DNA of 64,000 nucleotides from Allgaiera indica. GTDB lineage: Bacteria > Pseudomonadota > Alphaproteobacteria > Rhodobacterales > Rhodobacteraceae. Positions within the stretch are counted from its first letter, which is position 1. Each line of letters opens with the position of its first letter. The stretch is from positions 62,001 through 126,000 of the forward strand of contig NZ_FNOB01000012.1 of the NCBI RefSeq assembly GCF_900106675.1, written 5' to 3'. Positions 52,850-62,079 of this stretch are shown here, piece after piece. A program made the position numbers and the translations under genes. The notes below the pieces were generated by a model, which was not told where the DNA came from, ran no database searches, and saw only the letters and a list, made by a program, of their open reading frames with translations.

Positions 52850-53263
52850 TCAGAGCGCGTCGCCCACGCCTTCTTCGGGCAGGATGGCAGGCTCGTCGAC
52901 CTGTTCGTCTTCGGGGGGCTGCTGACCGGCCCAGACGGCACCGTCGCCGGGCGGCGGCAGATCCGCGTACCCGCCAGTACGGTGCAGATGCGCCTTGGCG
53001 ATGAAATTCGCAGTCAGCGGCGCGGTCAGGAACAGGAAGATCGAGATCAGCAACTCGTGAAAATTGATCTGCCCGTGGCGCCCAGCGAACCATAGCATCG
53101 AGGCGATCAGCACCGCGCCCACCCCCAGCGTCGTGGTCTTGGTCGGCGCATGCAGCCGGGTCATCAGATCGGGCAGCTTGATCAACCCGTAGGAGCCGAT
53201 TAGCCCCAGCGCGCCGCCGATGACCAGCAGCGTCGAGACCCCGATTTCAAACGCCATTTCCAT
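52850..53263 (-). CDS. mnhG: Mrp Na+/H+ antiporter subunit G
   Basis: A 137-residue protein with three membrane helices: IGGALGLIGSYGLIKLPDLM, TRLHAPTKTTTLGVGAVLI and ISIFLFLTAPLTANFIAKAH match MrpG/PhaG. The last 38 residues form a Pro/Glu/Asp-rich tail (PPPGDGAVWAGQQPPEDEQV and on) that is extra to the usual subunit. Last gene of the six-gene antiporter operon. ATG at 53263, or 53257. Confidence 0.93.
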   Translation of the reverse strand: MEMAFEIGVSTLLVIGGALGLIGSYGLIKLPDLMTRLHAPTKTTTLGVGAVLIASMLWFAGRHGQINFHELLISIFLFLTAPLTANFIAKAHLHRTGGYADLPPPGDGAVWAGQQPPEDEQVDEPAILPEEGVGDAL

Positions 53264-53272
53264 TCGCCGCCC

Positions 53273-53542
53273 CTATTCGATGATGTCGCCGCGCAACATG
53301 AACTTGGCATAGGCCACGGTCGACACGAAGCCGACCATGGCGATCAGCATCGAGGCCTCGAAATAGACCGTGGTGCCTTCCTTGATGCCCAGCAGCGTCA
53401 GCAGCGCGATCGCGTTGATCACCATGGTGTCCAGCGCCAGCACCCGGTCCGGCACGCCCGCCGCGCGGAAGATGCGGTAGAGGTTCAGAACCAGCGCAAG
53501 TCCGTAGCACGACATGGCGAATTGCAGAGCATGATCGATCAT
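53273..53542 (-). CDS. mnhF: Mrp Na+/H+ antiporter subunit F
   Basis: An 89-residue protein with three helices. LYRIFRAAGVPDRVLALDTM and NAIALLTLLGI are family marks of MrpF/PhaF. Start overlaps the mnhE stop as ATGA; mnhG follows after 9 bases. Start ATG 53542-53540. Confidence 0.93.
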   Translation of the reverse strand: MIDHALQFAMSCYGLALVLNLYRIFRAAGVPDRVLALDTMVINAIALLTLLGIKEGTTVYFEASMLIAMVGFVSTVAYAKFMLRGDIIE

Positions 53543-54033
53543 GGAAAAATCTCCAGCAGGCGGCGCTCGTAGCGCTGCTTGATCTCGTCGCGTACCGCGT
53601 CCGGTTCCGGGGCGTGCAGGCAATGTACCAGAATTGAATGCGCGTCCGAGGATACCTCTGCCGTCAGCGTCCCCGGCGTCAAGGTGATCGAGCCGGCCAG
53701 GACGGTGATCGCCTCGGGGCTGCGCAGCTCCAGCGGGATCACGACCCAGGCGGGTTGCAGCCGGGCACGCGGCACGAACAGCACGATCCGGGCGACGGTG
53801 ATATTGGCAGTCACGATATCATACAGCACCACCAGGATATATTCGACGATCTTCAGCGGCCGGTGGATGCGCGGCCTGTCGGGCCAGTAGCTTTGGGTCA
53901 GGAACGGCACGACCAGCCCCAGAAACAGGCCGAATGCCGCCGCGCCGGCGGAGACGCTGTTCATCAGCATCATCCACACGAAGGTCAGCAGAAGCGTCAG
54001 GAACGGGTGCGGAACCAGCCGCGACAGGAACAT
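53539..54033 (-). CDS. mnhE: Mrp Na+/H+ antiporter subunit E
   Basis: A 164-residue subunit with two or three N-terminal helices (FLTLLLTFVWMMLMNSVSAG and the following), then the conserved AEYILVVLYDIVTANITVAR-like segment and a soluble part with VLAGSITLTPGTLTAEVSSD, a clear MrpE signature. Overlaps mnhF; starts 9 bases after mnhD. Confidence 0.94.
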   Translation of the reverse strand: MFLSRLVPHPFLTLLLTFVWMMLMNSVSAGAAAFGLFLGLVVPFLTQSYWPDRPRIHRPLKIVEYILVVLYDIVTANITVARIVLFVPRARLQPAWVVIPLELRSPEAITVLAGSITLTPGTLTAEVSSDAHSILVHCLHAPEPDAVRDEIKQRYERRLLEIFP

Positions 54034-54042
54034 CGGCGCCTC

Positions 54043-55566
54043 CTATTTCGGGCCCAGGACGGCGGTGACATAGGCCGCGCGGTCCAGAAGCTGGGCCGAG
54101 GTGCCCTGCATCCAGCCCGTCACCGGCCCGGCGAAGATCGTCAGCGCGACCAGCGCGGCCAACAATAGGCCGGTGGCGACGAAGGGCAGGGCGGCGCGCG
54201 GCTCCGGCTCTGAGATCCGCCCACCGGGGGCGATCGCGTTGGCCTTCCAGAAAAGCGTGCTGCCAGCGCGCGCAAGGCCAAGGATCGCGATCAACGAGGT
54301 GACAAGGATGGTGGCCCAGATCAGCCACTGACCGGGGTGGCCCCAGGTGGCCTGCATCACCAGCAGCTTGCCGACGAAGCCTGACAGCGGCGGCATTCCC
54401 GCCATGGCGATGGCGGCGGCGAAGTAGAAGGCCGCGATCAGCCCGGCATCAGCGATCCTGGGCGCGGGGCGCAGCGCGCCGCCGGCCTCGCCGCGCCGCG
54501 CGATGGTCAGGTCGGCGATCAGGAACAGCACCGCCGCCGCCAGGGTCGAATGGACCGCGTAGTAAAGCGCGGCGGTGTTGCCCTCGGGGGAAAACTGGGC
54601 GACGGCGATGAACAGCGTTCCCATCGACCCGATCGCGGCAAAGCTGACCAGCCGCGCCAATTGCCGCGCGCCCATGATGCCGATTATCCCCAGCGCCAGC
54701 GTCAGCAGCGCGGCGGGCAGCAGAAGGTCGGCGAAAAGCGTGCCGGTGGCGGGCGTCTCCGGCGGGAAGATCAGGGTGAAGACCCGCAAGATCGCATAGG
54801 CACCGATCTTGGTCATCACGGCGAACAATGCCGCCACCGGACCGGGTGCGTGGGAATAGGTGTTGGGCAGCCAGAACTGCAGCGGCACCAGCGCGCCCTT
54901 CACCGCAAAGACCAGCAGCAACAGGATCGCGCCCACGCGGATCAGCCCGGTGTCGCCCGGCGGCAGCGCTGCCACCTTGTTCGCCAGATCGGCCATGTTC
55001 AGCGTGCCGGTGACCGCGTAGATCGTCCCCAGCGCGAACAGAAACAGCGTCGAGCCGGCCAGATTGAAGACGACATATTGCACGCCGGCCTTCATCCGCT
55101 CGGCCCCGCCGCCATGGATCATGAGGCCATAGGAGGCGATCAGCAGGACCTCGAAGAAGACGAACAGGTTGAAGGCGTCGCCGGTCAGGAAGGCGCCGTT
55201 GATCCCCATCAACTGGAACTGGAAAAGCGCATGGAAATGCCGCCCCCGCGTGTCCCAGCCACTGCCGATCGCATAAAGCAGCACCGGCAACGCCAGCCCC
55301 GCGGTCAGCGCCAGCATCATCGCCGACAGCCGATCGAGCACCAGGACGATGCCGAAGGGCGCGGGCCAGTTGCCCAACCGGTAATCCAGGATCGGCCCGT
55401 TGCTGGCCCCGATCAGCAGCCACAGCGCCAAGGCCGCCAGCGCCACGGTGCCCGCGACCGAGAATATCCGCTGCAACTGCATGTCGAAGCGCATCAGCAG
55501 CACCATCAGCGGCGCCAGCACTGCCGGGATCAGGACCGGGGCGATGATCCATTCGCTCAGGCTCAT
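54043..55566 (-). CDS. mnhD: Mrp Na+/H+ antiporter subunit D
   Basis: A 507-residue, 14-helix protein homologous to complex I NuoM/NuoN. Conserved parts include FNLFVFFEVLLIASYGLMIHGG, a Lys in AVKGALVPLQFWLPNTYSHAPGPVAAL (in parts), GAYAILRVFTLIF and AMAGMPPLSGFVGKLLVMQA. It carries one of the proton paths. Start ATG 55566 overlaps the mnhC stop; the frame runs on upstream only as an antisense-like sequence. Confidence 0.96.
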   Translation of the reverse strand: MSLSEWIIAPVLIPAVLAPLMVLLMRFDMQLQRIFSVAGTVALAALALWLLIGASNGPILDYRLGNWPAPFGIVLVLDRLSAMMLALTAGLALPVLLYAIGSGWDTRGRHFHALFQFQLMGINGAFLTGDAFNLFVFFEVLLIASYGLMIHGGGAERMKAGVQYVVFNLAGSTLFLFALGTIYAVTGTLNMADLANKVAALPPGDTGLIRVGAILLLLVFAVKGALVPLQFWLPNTYSHAPGPVAALFAVMTKIGAYAILRVFTLIFPPETPATGTLFADLLLPAALLTLALGIIGIMGARQLARLVSFAAIGSMGTLFIAVAQFSPEGNTAALYYAVHSTLAAAVLFLIADLTIARRGEAGGALRPAPRIADAGLIAAFYFAAAIAMAGMPPLSGFVGKLLVMQATWGHPGQWLIWATILVTSLIAILGLARAGSTLFWKANAIAPGGRISEPEPRAALPFVATGLLLAALVALTIFAGPVTGWMQGTSAQLLDRAAYVTAVLGPK

Positions 55567-55973
55567 GGCGTGTCCTCCGGCCCGGCGGGGTGGTGTTCGG
55601 GCCCGTCCTCGGGCGTGGCCTGCGCGGGATCCACCTGGGCCGCGTCCAGGGGTTCTTCCATGTCGATGCGGTCGTTGCCGGTTTCCAGATAGGCACCCAG
55701 CGACAGGATCACCACCAGCGCCGTCATCCCGAAGGAGATGACGATCGCGGTCAGCACCAGCGCCTGGGGCAACGGATCGGTATATTCCTTCAGATGTAGC
55801 GACAGGATCGCCGGGGCGCCGACGATCAGCCGACCGGTGGCGAAGAGGAACATGTTCACCGCATAGGACAGAAGCGCCAGCCCCAGGATCACCGGAAAGG
55901 TGCGCAGCCGCAGGAACAGATAGATCCCCGCCGCCGTCATCATGCCCACCGCGCTGGCCACAAGAAGTTCCAT
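55563..55973 (-). CDS. mnhC: Mrp Na+/H+ antiporter subunit C
   Basis: A 136-residue NuoK-like subunit with three helices: VGMMTAAGIYLFLRLRTFPV, ILGLALLSYAVNMFLFATGR (with the conserved Asn) and PLPQALVLTAIVISFGMTAL. The last 37 residues are an acidic/Pro-rich tail (DAAQVDPAQATPEDGPEHHP), extra to the fold. ATGA overlaps on both sides with mnhA and mnhD. Confidence 0.95.
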   Translation of the reverse strand: MELLVASAVGMMTAAGIYLFLRLRTFPVILGLALLSYAVNMFLFATGRLIVGAPAILSLHLKEYTDPLPQALVLTAIVISFGMTALVVILSLGAYLETGNDRIDMEEPLDAAQVDPAQATPEDGPEHHPAGPEDTP

Positions 55974-58888
55974 CAGCGGCCCTCCGGCGCGGGCGGCGGG
56001 CCGTCGCCATCGGGCGCGACATCGGTGCCGGGCTTGTTCTCGGGGGTGGCTTCGGGCGCGTCTTCGCGCGGGTCGGTGCTCATCGGGGCGCGGTTCACGG
56101 TCTCGCCGGCGCGGCGGGCGATCAGCGACAGGCTTGCCAGCGCCAGCATCACCGCGCCGACCACGGTCAGGAACACGCCCAGATCGAAGCCCATTGCTGT
56201 GGCCAGCTCGAATTCGCCCAGATAGGGGATGTAGAAATGCCCGAAATCCGAGGTCAGGAACGGCCGCCCGTTGAAGAAGGCGCCGATGCCCGTGACCGCG
56301 GCGGCCAGCACCCCCAGCCCGATCAGCGCCTGATAGTTGAAGCGCTGGCGCAGATGCGCCCAGGCAAAGCCCGAGGCCATGTATTGCATCAGAAGCGCGA
56401 TGGCGATCACCAGCCCCGCGACAAAGCCGCCGCCGGGCTCGTTATGGCCGCGCAGATAGATGAAGATGCCCACCAGCACCGCGATCGGCATCATCACCCG
56501 TGTCGCCACCACCAGCATCAGCGGATGGCGGTCGCCGGCGCGTTTCAGATCCGGCACCCAGCCGCGCAGCCGGGCGTTTGCGGGCCCGCGCAACAGCGCG
56601 TCGGTCAGCGCATAGATCGCGATCGCGGCGATGCCCAGCACGGTGATCTCTCCGAAGGTATCGTAGCCGCGGAAATCGACGATGATGACGTTGACCACGT
56701 TCTCGCCGCCCGCGTCGGGCTTGGAATGCGCCATCTGATAGGTCGAGATCGTCTTGAAGGCGAAATCGCGGATCATCAGCGCATAGATCAGCGCGCCGAC
56801 ACCCAGGCCGCCGGCGATCGCGATGATCCCGTCGCGCCATTTGCGCGGGGCCGAGCTTTCCTTCGGCGTGGTCTTGGGCAGGAAGTTCAGCGCCAGCAGC
56901 AGCAGCATGACCGTCACCACCTCGACCGAGATCTGGGTCAGCGCCAGGTCGGGGGCGGACAGGTAGACGAAGGCGATCGAGACCATCAGTCCGATGATCC
57001 CCACCAGCACCAGCGACAGCAGGCGGTTGTGATGGTACATCACCACCGCCACCGTGGCCGCCATCAGCGCGAACCAGGCGATCAGCGGCACGGGTTCCAG
57101 CGGTGTCAGGGCATGGTGGCCGGCCGAGACGCTGCCGCCGGCGTAGGCATAGACCCCGGCCAGGATGCAGGTGACGGAGAAGATCGTCAGGTAGCGGCTG
57201 ATCGCGCCGTTGTGCAGCCCTTCGGTCACCCCGCGCGCGGCGCCGGTTGCCGCCGCCATCAGCGCGTCGAAGATCCGCTTCGCCTCGGGCTTCGGCGTGG
57301 CTAGCCACAGGCGCTCCAGCGGGCCATGCAGCCCGACCAGCAGCGCGCCGCCCGATATGGCGATGATCGACATCCACAGCGCCGGGGTGATCCCATGCCA
57401 CAGCGCCAGTTCCGGATGCACGGCGCTGCCCGTCACCGCGTTGGCCGCGGCCGTGACGATCCAGCCTGCAACGGTCATCGGGAACAGGCCGATCGCGATC
57501 ACCAGCGCTGCCAGCACCCCGGGCGAGGCCCACATCCCAAAGACCGGATCATGCGGTTTGGACGGGTAGTCCTCGCGCACGGGCCCCAGAAAGACATGGG
57601 CGATGTAACGCAGCGAATAGGCGACCGAAAATATAGCCCCCAATGTCGCTACCACGCCCAGGATCCAGGGATTGCCCAGCCAGTAGGTATGGGCTGCGGC
57701 CTCTAGCATCATTTCCTTCGAGATGAAGCCGTTGAAGGGCGGGATGCCGGCCATCGACAGGCCCGCGATGGTGGCGATGGTGAAGGTGATCGGCATTAGC
57801 GTCATCAGCCCGCCCAGGCGTTTGGCGTCGCGGGTGTGGGTTTCGTGATCGACGATGCCCGCGGTCATGAACAGCGCGGCCTTGAAGGTGGCGTGGTTGA
57901 TGATGTGGAACACCGCCGCGATCACGCCCGCCTTGGTGCCCAGCCCCAGAAGGAAAGTGATCAGCCCCAGATGCGACACCGTCGAGAACGCCAGCAGCGC
58001 TTTTAGATCGTCCTTGAACAGCGCGATCTTGGCGGCCATCACCATGGTCAGCAGGCCCACCGTCGAGACGATATAGAACCATTCCGGCCGGCCCGCGAAG
58101 ATCGGCCAGAGGCGGGCCATCAGAAACAGCCCCGCCTTCACCATGGTGGCCGAATGCAGATAGGCGGACACCGGCGTCGGCGCGGCCATGGCGTGCGGCA
58201 GCCAGAAGTGGAACGGGAACTGGGCCGATTTCGCGAAGGCGCCGGTCAGGATCAGCAGCATCGCCGGCAAAAACAGCGGCGAGGCCTGGATTTCTTCGCG
58301 ATGCTTGAGGATCTCGCTGATGTCGTAGCTGCCCGCGACATGGCCCAGGATCAGCATCCCCGCGATCATCGCCAGCCCGCCCATGCCGGTCACCGCCAGC
58401 GCCATGCGCGCGCCCTGCCGGCCTTCGGCCAGGTGTTTCCAGAAACCGATCAGCAGGAAGGACGACAGCGAGGTGAGTTCCCAAAACACCAGCAGCAGCA
58501 AGATGTTGTCCGACAGCACGATGCCCACCATCGCGCCCTGAAACAGCAGCAGATAGGTGTAGAACTCGCCCATCGAATCCTTCGGGTCCAGATAGAACCG
58601 CGCATAAAGGATGATCAGCAGCCCGATCCCCAGGATCAGCAGCGCGAAGAGAAATCCCAGCCCGTCGAGGAAGAAATTCGCGTTCAGCCCGATCTGCGGC
58701 ACCCAGGCGATACGCTGCACGATCTCGTGGCCTGCCAGCACCGCCGGGGCGTGCAGCAGCAAGCCCAGCAGCGCCAGCGCGGTGAAGGCGCCGGTCACGC
58801 CTGCGCAGGTGTTGCGCCCGGCACGGGCCATCAGCGCGGGGAACAGGGCGCCGAGGAAGGGCAGCGCGGCGATCAGGGAAAGGGGCAT
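55973..58888 (-). CDS. mnhA: Mrp Na+/H+ antiporter fused subunits A and B
   Basis: A 971-residue subunit A with the MrpB domain fused at the C-terminus, as in PhaAB of rhizobia. The N-terminal two-thirds is NuoL-like: LLLLFWELTSLSSFLLIGFW (with Glu), SAQFPFHFWLPHAMAAPTPVSAYLHSATMVKAG (in parts), SHLGLITFLLGLGT, and a lateral region with ALTQISVEVVTVMLLLLALN. MrpB features (RGHNEPGGGFVAGLVIAIAL, MQYMASGF) are near 840-880. The end is a 35-residue acidic/Pro tail. First gene of the operon. ATG 58888-58886. Confidence 0.95.
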   Translation of the reverse strand: MPLSLIAALPFLGALFPALMARAGRNTCAGVTGAFTALALLGLLLHAPAVLAGHEIVQRIAWVPQIGLNANFFLDGLGFLFALLILGIGLLIILYARFYLDPKDSMGEFYTYLLLFQGAMVGIVLSDNILLLLVFWELTSLSSFLLIGFWKHLAEGRQGARMALAVTGMGGLAMIAGMLILGHVAGSYDISEILKHREEIQASPLFLPAMLLILTGAFAKSAQFPFHFWLPHAMAAPTPVSAYLHSATMVKAGLFLMARLWPIFAGRPEWFYIVSTVGLLTMVMAAKIALFKDDLKALLAFSTVSHLGLITFLLGLGTKAGVIAAVFHIINHATFKAALFMTAGIVDHETHTRDAKRLGGLMTLMPITFTIATIAGLSMAGIPPFNGFISKEMMLEAAAHTYWLGNPWILGVVATLGAIFSVAYSLRYIAHVFLGPVREDYPSKPHDPVFGMWASPGVLAALVIAIGLFPMTVAGWIVTAAANAVTGSAVHPELALWHGITPALWMSIIAISGGALLVGLHGPLERLWLATPKPEAKRIFDALMAAATGAARGVTEGLHNGAISRYLTIFSVTCILAGVYAYAGGSVSAGHHALTPLEPVPLIAWFALMAATVAVVMYHHNRLLSLVLVGIIGLMVSIAFVYLSAPDLALTQISVEVVTVMLLLLALNFLPKTTPKESSAPRKWRDGIIAIAGGLGVGALIYALMIRDFAFKTISTYQMAHSKPDAGGENVVNVIIVDFRGYDTFGEITVLGIAAIAIYALTDALLRGPANARLRGWVPDLKRAGDRHPLMLVVATRVMMPIAVLVGIFIYLRGHNEPGGGFVAGLVIAIALLMQYMASGFAWAHLRQRFNYQALIGLGVLAAAVTGIGAFFNGRPFLTSDFGHFYIPYLGEFELATAMGFDLGVFLTVVGAVMLALASLSLIARRAGETVNRAPMSTDPREDAPEATPENKPGTDVAPDGDGPPPAPEGR

Positions 58889-59108
58889 CCCGGGGCGGTC
58901 TCTTTTCTCGTTGGCGCGGCCGGTATGGCCCGAAATTCTTCTGGTTGAGGGTCTAGATGGTGCAACCGGGCCGCTCAAGTCAAGGTGAGCGGGGCGGTTT
59001 GCCGCGCCCGGTGCCCCGGTGGCCCGGGGGGTGGACCTTCCCCGCATACTGCGCGCAATCTGCGGCAGGATGGGAACGGCGAAGGCAGAAGCGGAGGCGG
59101 AGTCGAAG

Positions 59109-60806
59109 ATGCGGGCGGATCTGGAACGGGCAATCGCGCAGGGGCGGGGAGAGACGCCTGCCGATCTGGTGCTGAAGGGAGGGAGGGTGTTCGATCTGAT
59201 CAGCGGCGAACTGGTCGACACCGACGTGGCGATCTGCGGCGACATGATCGTGGGCACCTTCGACCGCTACCAGGGCCGGCACGAGATCGACTGCTCCGGC
59301 GAGATCCTGGTTCCCGGTTTCATCGACACCCATCTGCATATCGAAAGCTCCGCCGTCACGCCCTTCGAATTCGATCGCTGCGTCACGCCCCGTGGCATCA
59401 CTACCGCAATCTGCGACCCGCATGAAATCGCCAATGTCGCGGGGCTGGACGGGATCACCTATTTCCTCGACGCCTCGGCGCGCACGGTGATGGACATCCG
59501 GGTGAACCTGTCGTCTTGCGTGCCGTCGACCCATATGGAAACCGCGGGCGCGCGCCTTGAGGCCGAGGACCTGATCCCGCTGATGGATCATCCGCGGGTG
59601 ATCGGGCTGGCGGAATTCATGAACTTCCCCGGCGTGATCCACCGCGATCCGGGCGCGATGGCCAAGCTGCGCGCCTTTCGGGGCCGCCATATCGACGGCC
59701 ATTGCCCGCTGCTGCGCGGCCGCGACCTGAACGCCTATATCAGCGCGGGCATCCGCACCGAACACGAGGCGACGACGGCCGAAGAGGCGCTTGAGAAGCT
59801 GCGCAAGGGGATGCGGGTCCTGATCCGGGAGGGCTCAGTCTCGAAGGATCTTCATGCGCTGGCGCCGCTGATCACCGAACGCCATTCGCCCTATATTTGC
59901 CTCTGCACCGACGACCGGAACCCGCTGGATATCGCCGAGCACGGGCATCTTGACTACATGATCCGCACTGCGATCGCGCTGGGGGCCGATCCGCTGGCAG
60001 TTTACCGTGCCGCCAGCCTTTCGGCGGCCGAGGCCTTCGGGCTGAAGGATCGCGGCCTGATCGCGCCCGGCAAGCGCGCCGATATCGTGCGAATCGACAG
60101 CCTGAAGGGCTGCCATGCGGCGGGGGTGATCTGCGGCGGCGTGATCGTGGACGACGCCGCCTTCGCGGCGCGCGAGGTGATCGCGCCGGTCGCGCGGCAT
60201 TCGGTCAAGGCGCGCCGCGTGGAGGCGCGGGATTTCCGCACCAAGGGCAACCGGGCCGAGACGCCCGTCATCGGCATCCTGCCCGGCAAGATCATCACCG
60301 AGCACCTGACCGAGACGATCGTGCCCAGCGATGGCGACAAGCGCCCCGATACGGCGCGCGACCTGATCAAGATCGCGGTGGTCGAACGCCACGGCCGCAA
60401 CGGCAACATCGCCACGGGATTCGTGCGCGGCTTCGGGCTGAAGGCGGGGGCGATCGCCTCGACCGTCTGCCACGATCACCACAACATCGCGGTGGTCGGG
60501 GTGGATTACGACGACATGGCGCTGGCGGCGAACCGGCTGGGCGAGATCGAGGGCGGCTTCGTCGTGGTGCAGGGCGGCAAGGTCGTGGCCGAGGTCGCGC
60601 TTCCGGTCGCGGGGCTGATGAGCCTGGAACCCTTCGAGGCGGTGCGCGACGCCCTGGTCCGCCTGCGGGCCGCCGCCGCGGGCCTGGGCGTTGTGTTGGA
60701 AGAGCCCTTCTTGCAACTTGCGTTCCTTGCGCTGCCGGTGATTCCGCATCTCAAGATCACCGATCACGGCATGGTCGACGTCGACCGCTTCGAGGTGATT
60801 GGCTAG
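59109..60806 (+). CDS. ade: Adenine deaminase
   Basis: Converts adenine to hypoxanthine and ammonia in purine salvage. 565 residues of the amidohydrolase superfamily: [17 protein letters not shown] is the metal site (HxH), followed by [19 protein letters not shown]-like [10 protein letters not shown], and the C-terminal [20 protein letters not shown] of the Ade group. Start ATG 59109 has GGAG six bases upstream; ATG 59070 is in frame but less likely. Divergent from mnhA across a 220-base gap. Confidence 0.93.
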   Translation: MRADLERAIAQGRGETPADLVLKGGRVFDLISGELVDTDVAICGDMIVGTFDRYQGRHEIDCSGEILVPGFIDTHLHIESSAVTPFEFDRCVTPRGITTAICDPHEIANVAGLDGITYFLDASARTVMDIRVNLSSCVPSTHMETAGARLEAEDLIPLMDHPRVIGLAEFMNFPGVIHRDPGAMAKLRAFRGRHIDGHCPLLRGRDLNAYISAGIRTEHEATTAEEALEKLRKGMRVLIREGSVSKDLHALAPLITERHSPYICLCTDDRNPLDIAEHGHLDYMIRTAIALGADPLAVYRAASLSAAEAFGLKDRGLIAPGKRADIVRIDSLKGCHAAGVICGGVIVDDAAFAAREVIAPVARHSVKARRVEARDFRTKGNRAETPVIGILPGKIITEHLTETIVPSDGDKRPDTARDLIKIAVVERHGRNGNIATGFVRGFGLKAGAIASTVCHDHHNIAVVGVDYDDMALAANRLGEIEGGFVVVQGGKVVAEVALPVAGLMSLEPFEAVRDALVRLRAAAAGLGVVLEEPFLQLAFLALPVIPHLKITDHGMVDVDRFEVIG

Positions 60807-60932
60807 CACGGCGCGCCGAACTGGCCGTGCCTGGGGGCGTCGCCGGCGCCGACGGCGATCCGATAGGCGCGACATCTTCGTCAATGGCGGCTAACATCGG
60901 GCGAACGACGCGACACCATGGGGCGCCGGCGC

Positions 60933-61448
60933 ATGGCCATTTTGGTTGCTTTTCTCCGGGCGGTGAATGTCGGGGGGACCGGCAAGTTGCCGATGGCCGA
61001 GCTTCGCGCCCTGTGCGCGGCGGTTGGTTTCGACGGCGTTCGCACCTATATCCAGTCCGGCAATGTCTTGTTCCGCACCACGCTTGCCCCCGATGCGGCA
61101 AGGGCGGCGCTCGAATCCGCCCTGCGTGCGCAGTTTGGGAAGCCGTTCGATATCGTCGTCAGGGATGCCCGGGATCTGCGCGACGCGATCCGCGCCAACC
61201 CCTTCAAGGCGGCGTCACCAAGCAAGGTCGCGGTCCTGTTTCTGGACCACGCGCCGCCGGCGGATGTCATCGCAACGGCGAAGGGGCGGCGCGACGAAGA
61301 GATTGGGCTGGGACCGCGCGAGGTATTCATCCACTACCCTTCGGGCATGGGGCGTTCGCGGCTTTGGCTTGCCGGCATGGAAACCGGGACCGCGCGCAAC
61401 CTGAACTCCGTCACCAGGCTTGCCGAGATGGCAAAGGAAGATGTCTGA
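60933..61448 (+). CDS. DUF1697 protein
   Basis: A 171-residue protein of the DUF1697 family: MAILVAFLRAVNVGGTGKLP, MAELRALCAAVGFDGVRTYI and QSGNVLFRT are the family opening, and FIHYPSGMGRSRLW and RNLNSVTRLAEM the ending. Function unknown. ATG 60933 fits the family start; an ATG at 60918 in frame adds five basic residues. Stands alone. Confidence 0.88.
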   Translation: MAILVAFLRAVNVGGTGKLPMAELRALCAAVGFDGVRTYIQSGNVLFRTTLAPDAARAALESALRAQFGKPFDIVVRDARDLRDAIRANPFKAASPSKVAVLFLDHAPPADVIATAKGRRDEEIGLGPREVFIHYPSGMGRSRLWLAGMETGTARNLNSVTRLAEMAKEDV

Positions 61449-62079
61449 ACCCGGCGGCGGGACGAGGCCGCGTGCCGGGGACGCGGACACCGCGAAACCG
61501 CCACGGCCGCAGGATCGCCGGCGCGCGGGCCCTGGTTTCTTGTTCTTGCCGGGCCGCCACCCCGCGCCCTTCGCCGCGGCCAGTCCCCGCATCCCCTGCT
61601 GTTGCCCGGCTTCGGCGCGGACAGGGCCGCACAGGGCCGCACAGGGCGCGCGTTTCGGCCCAAGGCGGGCCTTGGGGGCTGATCCGCTGGGCCGAAACCA
61701 ATGCGCTGTTTCGCCCCGAAGCGGTCGTGCCGCGACCAGCGCGTTCTTGGCGGCGCTGCCGATCGCCTGGGGATGCCCTTTGGGTGGTGATGATTCCGGG
61801 GGGCGCAATTCTGGGTTGCGTGTGGCGATGCACCAGGAGACGCGCGCTGCTGGACAGGTTGGACAGGAGCTTGCTTCCGGGACGGGCGATTTGGCTGCAT
61901 TCGCCCTGGAACCCGCCGTTTCGGCCGCCGGATCTGGCATTTCTTGACTATTTTTACCGCAATATCGGACCTGCGATCGAAAACAGGATAAGCAGGTTGC
62001 AATGCGGGACGGGTTTTGCTTGTCTCGGGCAGGACTGAGAAAGGCACCATGAAGTGCCGCGACCATCGGGGAGAAGTAG
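61449..62079. other. Gene-poor stretch before the polyamine-type transporter
   Basis: 631 bases. A 10-bp tandem repeat, ACAGGGCCGC twice plus one variant (61621-61650), is the only pattern seen. Open frames on both strands are Arg/Pro/Cys-rich and do not look like proteins. A TTGACT near 61954 may be a -35 for the ABC importer, without a good -10. Confidence 0.45.

Noticed and set aside
61621-61650. 10-bp tandem repeat as a possible CRISPR or protein-binding array
   Set aside because: Only three short copies without spacers; fits slippage in GC-rich DNA.
61215-62066. Several open frames of 140-280 codons in the gap before the ABC importer
   Set aside because: All are Arg/Pro/Cys-rich, mutually overlapping, and without homology or ribosome sites.
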